Notes under the pieces: generated by a model
Seen by the model: the letters and a program-made list of their open reading frames with translations, nothing else
Databases searched by the model: none
What the model was told of the DNA's origin: nothing
Part shown: positions 45,101 to 57,100 of the stretch, piece by piece
How the letters are laid out: the number at the start of each line of letters is the position of its first letter
How positions within the stretch are numbered: position 1 is the first letter of the stretch
Source of the DNA: Protea cynaroides
Lineage: Eukaryota; Streptophyta; Magnoliopsida; Proteales; Proteaceae
DNA length: 64,000 bases
Reading direction: 5' to 3'
Assembly: GCA_028583415.1 (NCBI GenBank)
Contig: CM053266.1
Coordinates: 40,543,758 to 40,607,757, forward strand
Program-made: the position numbers and the translations under genes

Positions 45101-48100
45101 CAGGCATAAACTTCATCTTGAATAAATTGAATCTAAGAAAGCTTAATCATAATCCACATCCATAAACCTTAATCACTTTCTGTTTCGAACTACGTTTTTG
45201 GACTTGATTTCCAGGATTGGAATACGTAGGCAATTTGAGATGTTTTGGACATCTCAGATTCAGTCCATCACCGAACCATCTTTGGTTCGGTTCATTGTAT
45301 ATTATTTTATTTATTTTCTTACTTTGAGAACATGTTTTGGCTGAACTTAAGCTAGAAGAACTTAGAAACTTGGCATAGGATCCCCCATGAGCCCTAGTCA
45401 TCATCCATTGACCATGAACAGTCAGAACCATAGAGTCTAAGGAAAGTAGAATCACATAGGAGGCCGATTTTTGGATCGGGCAGTTTTGGGTGCCTAACAC
45501 CTTCCCAAACTGTACTTTGAACGCTTACCCGTTCTCTGTTGGACCAAAGCCGATATGTTGGGTCATGAGTCAATAGAAGTCTTATCTCAGGATGAGGCTA
45601 CATTTTAGGTCCTAGACCTTAATCTAGGTGGCGACTCCAAATCATTCACCGTCCATTCGACGTGGGTGGACATCACTATCCTCACAATCGGTGTCATCTG
45701 GTGTTGCTTTAAATTTGTTGGGATTGGTAGGGGATCTATAACGTAGCTAGTGAAAAATGTATAGATTGTGGCAAATTTACTATGCCGACTTAAAATCTTA
45801 TATAATTTCTGCAAATTTTATGGTTTTTCCTGTCTAGTTTTTTGTTTTGTTAATGGAATCTTCACGTTGTGCTTCTTCTACTAATTGTTTCGGCTAAATG
45901 ATTTTATCTCCATAATCACATTTTCTTCAGGTTGCTTGCATCTGATGTGTACGGCAGCATCAATATATGGGACAGGAGAATAAGCAATCTTCCATGTCTT
46001 GAGCTGACCACCAATACCCGTAGCACTATTAATAGTATCCAGTTAAATGTGGAAAACCGGGTCAGTGACAAAATTCACAATTTAAATTTAGTTATGAAAT
46101 GTGAAGGGGTGATGTGGCTATTGTGACTGTAACATTGATGTCATATGGATTTGCCACATGTTGAATATTGTACCCCACCATGAATTAAAATTCCCTTCCT
46201 TTTAAGTTGGTATTGCTCATGTTAAGAGAGTCCTTAATGAAAAAATGATTATTTTTTGAATCTGTTGGTCCTTATTCATCTTATTTTTTCCCCAAATTAT
46301 TTGGTGTTTCAGTTAATGCTTCTTATTCATGCTGTTTGTTTTTACAAAAAAGTAGCCTTTGTTTTACTTGAAAATCATAATGATGGCTCAGCCAATGATT
46401 TTTATGACTTGGTTCTTTTTGTATGATGTCATTATCTTAAGAGTATTCTTCATTTGTTATTTAGAAATTCCCATAGTAGAAGGAAGTATATAGGTGAAGC
46501 TCATCATTTTCAATTTTTATAGGATCTTTAAGTTCATAAGAATCTTCATTTGTATTTTTAGGCTTGTTGTTTTCGGGCTTGTCAATTAATCTCCTAATCT
46601 CTAATCGCCTATATAGATTGTTTTTGGGGCAAGTAAACATGGCATCATCTATGCTTGGGATCTTCGTGGAGGAAGAACATCTGTTGCTTTTCAAAGTCAT
46701 AATGAGGTAAAAAGGCAGGGCACGTTTTAGGTTCTGCTTATTTGATCTTCATTGCTTGATTTTAGCATGGAAAGATGGCATTAACTGTTTTCTGTGATAG
46801 CTTTGAAATGTGAACTGGATTTTTTGAGGGAATTTTACTCTCGTCTCCCTTCTCAAAAGAAGTAATGAACAAAGTCTCACTCATTTATAATTAACTAGGG
46901 CTCTTAAGAGGTAAGAAATATCAGTCTTCCCCGCCTTCTAGTGGCAGTTAAATGTGGGTTGCACATTTGAAAGGATTCACTCCTAAGTTATAAGTTATAT
47001 TTCGTTAATAGCTAAGGGACCAACATATTTCCCTCTCCCTCCCCTCTTTCTCTCTCTCTCTCTCTGTCTACCAACTCTTGTCAATCCCTTCACCTTCCTT
47101 TGTGGGACTTACCACTAAGTAATAATTGTGGAATCACAAAAAGCAGAAGTGTGAAGAGTCCTAAACAATTATTTTTAAAATGGGGATATTCTGTGAAGTA
47201 CTTTTTGAAAAAGGGAGATCAGGGTAATTTTCCAATTTTTTTATTTGTCTGATCTGTGCACTTTCAAATTTGTAAGATCAAACGGGATACTCTATGGTCC
47301 TAAAGCTTTCGGTACTTCCATTTTTCCTTTATCTTGAACTTCAAACAACCTATTTGATGGAAGTAACTAGAATCTGCGATCTCCTAAATATCTTTATGTT
47401 AAAGAAAATTATCTTTTACTTATAGTTATATGTCATAAGAACCGGCACAACAACCTGACTAGGGCCTTTGTTTTTTGGTATGTCTCCCTCCACTAGTGCA
47501 TCTTCTTCTTCTTCTTCTTCTTCATTTACTTAAAGTAAAAATTGAAGCATCAGTATGCAAACTGACATAGGTTTGTGTGCATTCAAACGGCAAGCTCTCC
47601 ATCCATATGTCATATATCATGGGAAAAAGAGAGAAAAAAAAATTTGATCCTTATCCGATTATGTTTTTATATGCACGGAACCACTGAAACATCAGTGGGA
47701 CGTCTCTACTGGTTGTTCTATATATATAATATCATAATAATGAAAATAAAATTTCAAAAGCATGAATTATTTTTGTGAATTAATTTGAAAAAGTTATTTA
47801 AAAAATGCTTGTTATGCCAAACACTGACTAAGTTGTAAAACAATACACCTACCACATGTTTGCAAGAATATGAAAGTAAAGAAAAAATGAACAATCCAAA
47901 AGAGTCTCCTCTCTTGGGATTGGAGGTATGCATCATAACTAGGGAAGTTAACACTTGAATAGCTTAGAAGGGAGGTTATCCTCAAAATTCTAAACCCAGG
48001 ATACTGATTCTCTTCTCACACCAAAACTATCATGTATTGTCTAAAGGACTGAGAAGAAATAGAAACCCTACTGCTTCTCTGCGATTGCTTAAAGTCTCAG

Positions 48101-51100
48101 TCTTCTCCTGTCCTTGGATAAGCTTGAGTCATAGCGGGAATCACTCCTTTTTAAATTCTCTGTGCAAGCTCTACGAGGTCAGTCGGACTCAGTCCATCAA
48201 TGATTTAGATATGTGATGCCCACTTTTTTGGTAAATATATGAGGGAGGTCGATCTAATCATCTAGATAATTAAATGAAAATACGTGATGCCCATTTCAAT
48301 TCTGCTTATGGTTGAGGTCTAAGGTCGGAACAAGTTCATTTGTTTCTTCATGTGTACGTTGTCAGGAAAACACCATGCTAGATCAAGTCGTGGGTGTGGT
48401 ATATGACTATCTGAGAAAAGAACAAGGGGTATTGAAGTTCCCTCTTTTGAGGATTCTTAGTTGCGTTGTACTTCTGTTATAACTCCACTATTGAATCCTG
48501 AGCTGTGCATGTCTCGAACCTAAAATTATGTCATGTTAAACATGTTTTGTTGCTATCCATGAATTCAAAGTTATTCTCAGGATGTTTATGCCAACACACG
48601 GACTATATAAACAGCTCTTACTTGATACCATCTTGCGGTTATGCACTTAATTTAAGGACAATATAAACAGCTCCTACTTGATACCATTTTGCAGTTATGC
48701 ACTTAATAAATCTCTCTTCTTCCGGAAACTGTCAAAAGTGTAAATTTTGGTTGAATCTTATAAACGAATGAAATCTTTACCATGTGTATTATTTGAAATC
48801 TCTTCTCATCCAGGTTTGTCATCCTCCTCTAACATCTTTGAAGGTAGCAGTATTGCTAGAGAAAATCAGGCATTTGAAGGTATGCATATTTATTGTCTTA
48901 TCGTTGTTTCTCATAATTTTCAATTAAACATTTATGTTCTGTTGTTTCATTTTGGCCTTGTACTTCATCCCAGCATCCATGATCCACGACACCCTGTGGA
49001 TTAATGTCTAAGAAATCTTTGTAGAAGGATACAAAATTAACTACACATTTTACTAAAATACAAAATTAACTACACATTTTACTATGTATGAAAATCCACT
49101 GTGGTTTGGATATATGATTTTGGTGACATTTATGTGCCTAGTGGTGCAGGCTAGAAGACTTGAAGTTCAAGTCATATTTGGTCTTGTGTGGGTCTTTTCC
49201 TTTGATGAATTTTGGGGGAGATCGCAAGCTCTATCATGCAGATATCTTTTGGGAAGTAAAAGTGATGGCTATGTTTTTATCCTTGGTATAGTTCCTGCTT
49301 GAGGGCTGATCCTGTATAGTGTTTGGGTTTTTTTTTTTTCATCAATAAAATTGTGGTCTATATAATAGATTAAGGGGCTGTTTGTTAAAACTTCAACTCT
49401 GGGATTCTTGTTTCTGGTTCAAATTTGTACTCCAACTTCAAAAGGATTCAGGAGTATTTGGGAGTAGAAACACGTTTGGTAACGTAATTTTGACATGGTC
49501 TCCAGAACATCTTTAGAACAGAAGCATGTTTGGTAAATCTGGTTCTGAAACCATTTCAGAGCAAATATAGAGTAGAAGTGTGTTTGATAACAAAAAAATA
49601 TGTGATCCAAATTCAAAACAAGTTTAATTACAAAAACTACCACTCCTACATCTGTTCCATGGTCTTCCAAATTATAAAGGGTTACATATTAAAAAAATTA
49701 ATAATCATCCTTCTAGTACTTCATGGTTGCTATATAAACAACATAGCATGTCAGAATCAACAACCATATGGCTACGAATATAACTATGCCATATATCGGA
49801 TATAACACGGATTGGTGTAGAACAATTTCATGTCGTATCTGCTGAATTCCATCACTCCGAAAATGTTGACTTCCCTCACTCCTTATATGCTCAATTCCCT
49901 CACTCTGAATATGTTGACTTCCCTCACTCAGACAATATGGTTGAGCGGACTTATGTTTAAACCCTGCAGTCCCTTTGTACTGATCGACCCAAATAAAAGA
50001 TTTTTCATGGTCTTCCTTGATCGGACAGGTGTAAAACTTACGGCCCGGATTTTTTTGGGTGCGAGATGTTTGCAATATCATTCTCCCCTTCCCACACTCA
50101 CACATTGGGATATCACAATCAGCCATATATATATCTGTGATTGGGAAACAAAATTAAAACCGTCAAATTTTGATTAAATATGCATTCACATATCCCTCAT
50201 TTAATTAGTATGAAATTAAAAACAACATGTAACAAATTAAGTGTATACAACATCAAGTCAACGATAAATTGTTGTGATACAATGCATAATTAAATAAGTG
50301 TTCACAGTCAGATGTATTAAAACTAAAAGCTCATATCTGTGGTAATCCATTGTCCCTAGCCAACTGGTTGGCAATGCCTCTCCTCATGATATTCATCTCA
50401 TGTGCAGTACCAGCCGAATTCTCATTCCCATTTTGAACATTATCATTTGCCAATAGTACATTTTCCTCTTCCTGATGTTGATCCAGAGCATCTTCTCCAT
50501 TTAGCCTGGCAAATTCCCGATCGGCATTTTGTTCATCCCTAATAAAATTATGCAGAGAACAGCATGCTATGACAATATAAGCTTGAATTCTCAATGAATA
50601 TGATGGCATTGCTTTTAATATGCCAAAACATGCCTTCAACACTCCAAAGGATCTTTCGATTACATTACGTAGAGAAGAGTGTCTGTGATTGAACAGCTCT
50701 TTGGCAGTTCTAGGCTCTCGCCCAGCGCCCCTATAATCACGTAGATGATATCGGTCCCCTTTAAATGGTGTCAAATACCTACGCTGGCTCGAATATCCAG
50801 AATCTACGACATAATATTTTCCTACAACACGTAGCAGGTCACAATTAATGATATAAATAACCTGAAAGAAATCAATATGGTACATTGTAAAACAGAAATA
50901 GGGGTACAACCTGGGGGTGGGTGAAGAAATGATGGTGATCGACGGGCATCTGCTAATACGCGGCAGTCATTAGCACTACCCTCCCATCCTGGATGCACAT
51001 AGGTGAATTTCATGTCAAACGAGCATATAGCCATGACATTCTGTGAAAGTGTGTGCTTCCTATTCCTGTAAGGAGTTTGTAAATTTCCCGGAACAGAAGC

Positions 51101-54100
51101 GTCTACGTGCGTCCCGTCAATGGCTCCAACGCAATTCTTATAAAGAAGACAAAAACTTACATAAATATATGTAGATATGTAATAAGGTAAAACGAAAGAA
51201 AATCAAGAAAAAACCATTTACCCTGAAGTAAGGAAGATGCCTTTGGTTGTTTCTAATTTGAGGTTGTTCAACATTCATATTTGGGGCATGGATATTTTCC
51301 TTGGCTAAATTCAGAAATGCCTTTAATACAATTTTGAAGAATTTGCTAACAGTCTCCCCAGAATGTTGGAACCTCTCACATCGCCTCCTTGTGCTACAAC
51401 TTCCCTGTAGTGATTGGACGAACATTGCTAGTTGTTCATCAACCTTTACATATCAACTATCTTGAAGCCACCCTCTATGTTTCATGAGGTTACACAAGTT
51501 AATGAACACGTGCCTTTCCATACGTAATGATTCGTATATTCTATCAGTATGACCATTCAACAGTTCTGCTATCCATCTGGAACCAGTCATAAATGAATCC
51601 CTACATGGCTCCCTGACGTGTAATGAATTATCTAATTCATAGAGTGATAGGACCTCCAATATACTCCAATCCATATCCTCAAAACCTCTCATAACTTCAT
51701 TGCTAATCGCTCCATTAATGTTTAAAACTGCATAATAAATGAAGACATAGAGAGAAACCAATCCATGAAGTAGAAACTAAGATTAAAACAAACCATAGCA
51801 AATTTATAGTCAATTACCTAAGATTTAAACAAAGTATAGGATCAAACCAAATGATCCAAAGTAAACATACCGTAAGAGCTAAGCATCACATATTGTACCA
51901 ATATTAAAACAAACCATTGTTTGAAACCCTTGTTCCCAGTCGAAATTAAGACTACACCACTATACCGAAGGAGTTATAACCCAATAAAGAGTTAACATCA
52001 AATTGTTCTGAAAAAAAAAAAAACAAACCATCAAAAGCAAACTACCAAACCATTGTTCCAAATTAAAAATAAAACCATTGTATCTGTAGCATTGAAATAA
52101 GAACCACTACTAGAAGGTTGGTATAGAAATGGTGATATCATGGAATGGACTCTATCGCCCATAACTTCTTCTCCTCGTCTAAGCCCATAAACAACTCCCT
52201 CCATTCCGCATTGTTGGTCAAATGATTCATAGTTTTGATATATGTCGCCTTGTCCAACCCCGGAATGGTATTCAATGCTGCAAGACATTGGGTGATTGAA
52301 TAACCTTCTGTGCTGATAGAGCTAGGAGAAGGAGAGGCTGAGGAAGTATGTGACGTAGTAAACAAATCCAAACGGGCTTTGGAATGTTCCACCATTGCAT
52401 TTATAGCTCCCATTATGTCGATTGCTCGACTCCTTTTTCTAAGGACAGAAGGAGTCCTATCCAGTCTGTGAGCTGCAGCTGCCTGTGGGGTATGATGTAC
52501 ATCACCTTCTTCAGTGACATCAGTGGTAGGTTCTACAGGTGGAACCTCTGAACCATCTTGGATGTCCAAGTTATCAGGATCTTCTTCTTCAAATATGAAG
52601 TTGTCATCGTGGTTATTACAGGCAAATTCACCAGTTGCATATGAATCGCCAAATATGACTTGGAGCTCTCGATACTAGGGCAGTCCATTTTTTCTAAATT
52701 TGGCCCAACCTGGGTTTTCCTGGAAGCAAATGAAAAGAAGCTTCAGAATTTGTGAACTTATTACCAGGGAATTACTATTTGTACTATAGTTAGATATGAT
52801 TACCTGGATATGTCGTCCCCATATAGCTGGGTCATGTGTTTCAACACGCTTGGTCGTGTCATTCCATCCAAACCCAGTTGTATTAACCAATTTGCCAAAA
52901 CTACCATACTCGGACCTCAACTTGTTCAGTGTGTTCCTCAACTGCTTCAATGACAATGGTATACCCAATGCTTTTTCCATTTTGTTCTTTATGTTATTCC
53001 ACCCGTCTTTATTAAATGTGCAAGTTGTTTTATTTCCCTTTATGACCTCCTCCACTAGTATATCAACATATGTATCCACTTCTAACTTGTTCCATTTAAC
53101 CGTCTCTATACTTGTTCTTGAAAAACTTGCCATTTTACAGACTAGCAACCTAAAAAAAAAATCCAATTAATAATCATATTCATGGTTTCTTATATTGGTG
53201 TGAATAATCCATGGCAACTACAAGGCTTGATAAAATAAATATATAAAAACAAGGGAAAAACAAAAAAAGAAGAAAGTAAACATAGAATAAACAGTGATAT
53301 TAATCACTCATATTAGAATCAGCATTTGAAGAATCAAAATCAAGCCAGTTATAATGCATCCTTATGACAATAATAGTTTAAAGACCTCATAGGAACTCCT
53401 TTCAAAAATCATCAGAGAGTTTTAACTTCAACAAATAATTTTTAGCTATAGTTATAACCTTGAGATAGGGAAGAATCCACCAAACGGCGGATGGCTGTGC
53501 TTTTCTTAGAACAAAAAGCCTACAGTTGAAAAATCTAGACATGAAGATCTAATGTTTCTAGCAAATCCTATTAAAGATGGTTTTGAGAGAGAAATTATTG
53601 CAAAGTCACAGATCAACTTCACGGAAAAGCACGATGCAGATTAAGTTTCTAAACCATGACATCATCAGAAATCAAATTAAAAAATATAATTCTTGCTTTT
53701 TCTGTGGGACTAAGTTCTCACTGTTATATAAAAACCATTTTCCATAACTATCAATCAAATCTTTCAATTAAACTGATAATAAAGTTTGCATCAACCCCCT
53801 GATCAACAGGTGGACCACATCCTAATGAAGCATTGAACCATGAGCTACCATCCCCTTCTCCTCCTTGAGAAAGGACTGTTGTTTGTCTTCCCATACTCCT
53901 TCCATGACTTACTGCTCTCTTATATGCAAAGATTCACTTAAAAAAGCAGCACATAAGTTTAAAATAAGGTAATACCAAGAGGATTCATCCTATATTCTCA
54001 AAGACATATTGTATTTCAGATTGCTTGAATCTTAAGAATTATCACTTGCAATGCCAAAGCCTTTAATTTTCCAGAAATATAAGATAATGAGAAATCCACC

Positions 54101-57100
54101 AGTGCCATGCTCATGTTGCATTGCCATTCAGACAACCAGATGGAATTGCATCAGGTAGGCAGCCAGAATAAAGTTTTGCCAAATCCCCATGTATGAATCT
54201 TAAGTCCAAGTTTTATTAGAAATCCCAGAACAAGGTTCATGTAATCAAACCCAAACCAAAAGGACAAAACATCAAATGATGATGATTAAATAAAGATAAA
54301 TTTATTACACTGGTAATGAGAGGGCACTTTTTTCCAAGCAACAGACTCTGTAAGGACTACGAACCATAAAGACACAATTTCAATTTAATTGTACTAAGCA
54401 GATAGAAGGAACTTGGAAGTAAAATAATCAAATACATGCCTAAACAAAAATTCTGTGTAAACTTACCAACAGTTGTTACCAAGCTCTGTCCACTACTTTG
54501 ATGCCAAGTACTTTTCTGCCTTCGTTGGAGCCTTGTAACTTTTCTCAGAAACTCAACATGGCATACAGTCCTAGCAGAGAAATGCTAAGGAAGAGAGAGA
54601 GGACCAAATAATCCAGTTTGAAAAAGAATAAAAATAATGGAATATACTCAGAGAATTTTTGATGTATTCCAAAAACATGAAAATATCACTTGTGTGCTTA
54701 GACCTCTTGACACCAATCTCTTAAAATAAAGTTTTAATGTAAATTTTAGATCTAAAGTGATCTGGAGGACAGAAATGACCTTTCAAAATTGAAACCATGA
54801 TACTCCAGATAACCAAGGCCCAAAAATAGCGAAAGAGAAGGTTTACAGATACACTTACTCTATATCTACAGCTCAAGAATGACCCAACGTGATGTCCAGC
54901 AACTCTGCATAATGGTTTTGATGTTCCATATCCCAAATTCTCTTAAGAATTACCTTATCCCAAATTCCTCTAAAATCAGAAAAAGAGATACCCATAAATC
55001 CAAGAAGAAACAATACCAAAAATATAAACCCATAAAAAATGAAAAGAAAGAGTAACAAAAAAAGATAAGTTTGAACACTGTAGAAAAGAACAGATTAGAA
55101 GTTCTCATTAACTTCTATAAATGGTGAATGCCCAGGATCTTACCAGGATACAGTAGCAAATGAAGATTAGGTTTCTTCGTTTCAAAAGTAAACCTAGAAA
55201 TTTATTGATGAAGAAGTAGCAATCGAACCTCGTATTTGTGGAATCTGATTTCAACCTACAACCAAAACGAGAGGCGTTGTGCACCGGATCAGAAGCTTAG
55301 AGAGAATCAGAAGAAGAAGAAAAAAAAAACCTGCAAAATCGATTTTGGAAAACATAACACGAGAGAGAAAACAGATCTGAAAAACTCGTCTTCGGGAGAG
55401 GGTTTATGAGAGAGAGATTTGAGAAACTCACCTGAGAATATAGCGGTGTTCCGAGATAAGACGAGAAGGGGCTGAAAGCGCTTGCGCACCCTTTCTTGAG
55501 CTCCGTTGCTTGCTTGGTAGGAACCCCTGCCGAGCAGCCTATACTAGAGTTAATCGCGTTAAAGGCTTTCGATAGGTATTCCACGGCTGATCACGTCTGG
55601 TTTTCGATCGTCGAAGCTGTCGGTCAGTAGCCACAGCAGCAGAGACGAATCCAGCGTTGTTCAGACGTCGATGATGAAGAAGAAACCCAACCCCTTTCTT
55701 CAGACGTCGACGATGAAGGAAGAAACCCAGGCTTGTCTCTGACAAGCTATCGGGTTTTTTCGGAGTAACTTTTTATAAATCCGACTCTGTTTTCAACTTT
55801 GAAGTTGAAAAGCATCAATTTGATGCTCCAAAAAACTGGCTTCTGGAGACTGTTTGGAGCCGGTTCGGCTCTGGATTCTTCAGAAGTCCGAACCGGGTTA
55901 CCAAACATGCTCTTACTCCATTTATGCTCCAGAAGTCAGAATCCAACTTCTGGAGTGTTACCAAACACCCCCTAATTAGTCTCATTTTGGAGCAACAAGT
56001 ATGATTTTTGGAATAGCTGTTTTGTTTGGGGTTAGATCCGAGTCTGGCCAATTTTAGTGTTATTCTAGGTTAGTTGTGAGTTTGTCATATTTAGTTATAT
56101 TATTAGTTCGAGTTGTCACCATTCTTAGAAATCCAAATTGAGGTGGTGTTAGTGTACTCTATCTGTTAGATGTTAAGCCAATTGTTGGAAATTTTGGAGG
56201 ATCAAAACTTCTTGTAGCTTGATTGGTGAGATTTGGAAGGTTATGAACTACTTCCAATATGGTCAAGATCTCCTGAATCCAGGACCCCAGGTTGATTTGG
56301 GAGAGTTATGGCCAAAATTGGTTAGGCATCAGTTTTTCATGGGCTTTCTGATTTTTATTTTTTAAGTTAATTAATAGTCAAGTATAAACTCTTATAGGAC
56401 AAATAATGGAGCTGGATGGCTATTCGCTCATACAAATCTGTAATTTCATTTTTAAGGAGAAATAGAAAAATTCAGTGGAGAAAAAAGAAATTTCTTCTCT
56501 ATTGATTTCCAGATTTTGAATTGGTTTCCTTCTATCATCTCCTCTGATAAATTCCTTGGACTCTCTTGGTGGATTCAAAGAGCTCAATTGGTAGAAACTT
56601 GCCATCTTTTTGTTTCTCTAATATACTTTTATGTTATTCTCTGTTGTGGTATATAGATTACTTAAACTCTAAACAACTTCTCTACCATTCTCAACGTTTT
56701 GCCTCTTTCTCCAAGTTACAACCTACTTTCTCTTTCCGTTAGACTTGCCATGAACATCTCTCATTGTACTGCATTCCTCATTTTATTGCTGGATGCGATG
56801 CTTTAGCTAACAGAGGCAGGTATACAGCTCCTGGAGTGATCACCTCTTTTATGAAGAAGACGAAAATTAATGGCACCTGGATCGCAGGCGAATCCTGTAC
56901 CCTTCTGTAATGGCGGGTGAGGTCGATGTACGCCGAAGCCTGGTCGCTTTGCAAGATGTCCAGTAGTCTCTGACTTGGTCTTCGAATCATAAAACTGTCT
57001 CAGCCCGTTCCAAGGTTGGGAAACAACTAGCATTAGATGTAAGGGGAATATCAATGAGAGGGAATGTCAATGAGTAACAATCTTATTTAGTTTCTGAGGG

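Larger units (their letters stand above)
39786..45686 (+). mobile_element. Giant solo LTR (5.9 kb), Ogre/Tat-like Gypsy
   Basis: Starts TGTAAGCACCCCATTTTTG and ends ACTATCCTCACA, with a perfect 5-bp TSD ATCGG (39781-39785 and 45687-45691). The block GGGTGCCTAACACCTTCCCA near 45489 and TAGGTGGCGACTCC near 45625 is a pattern I associate with the 3' part of Tat/Ogre-lineage LTRs, whose LTRs can exceed 5 kb. No gag-pol or second LTR is present. The interior is a succession of different tandem arrays. The long open frame at 40867-41949 is low-complexity Arg/Glu then Pro-rich and is not a credible gene. The element fills most of WD40 intron 8. Confidence 0.8.
49374..55972 (-). mobile_element. PIF/Harbinger DNA transposon, near-complete, 6.6 kb
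   Basis: TIRs GGGGCTGTTTGTTA (left) and the complement of GGGGGTGTTTGGTA (right) are flanked by the 3-bp TSD TAA (49371-49373 and 55973-55975), as expected for PIF/Harbinger. Three ORFs read on the minus strand in the order Myb/SANT-like ORF1, DDE transposase, GRF-finger protein. The 2.8 kb ahead of ORF1 (53200-55970) has no further ORF I would call and probably holds promoter and 5' leader. Subterminal repeats of the CTCCAGAAGT type occur at the right end. It lies in WD40 intron 11, antisense to the gene. ORF1 and the transposase each carry one nonsense codon, so the copy is probably inactive. Confidence 0.9.

Noticed and set aside
55297..55584. 95-residue minus-strand frame near the right end of the Harbinger element
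   Set aside because: Ends in a Ser/Phe run from a GAAGAAGAA tract and overlaps another frame; more likely untranslated leader than a fourth gene.
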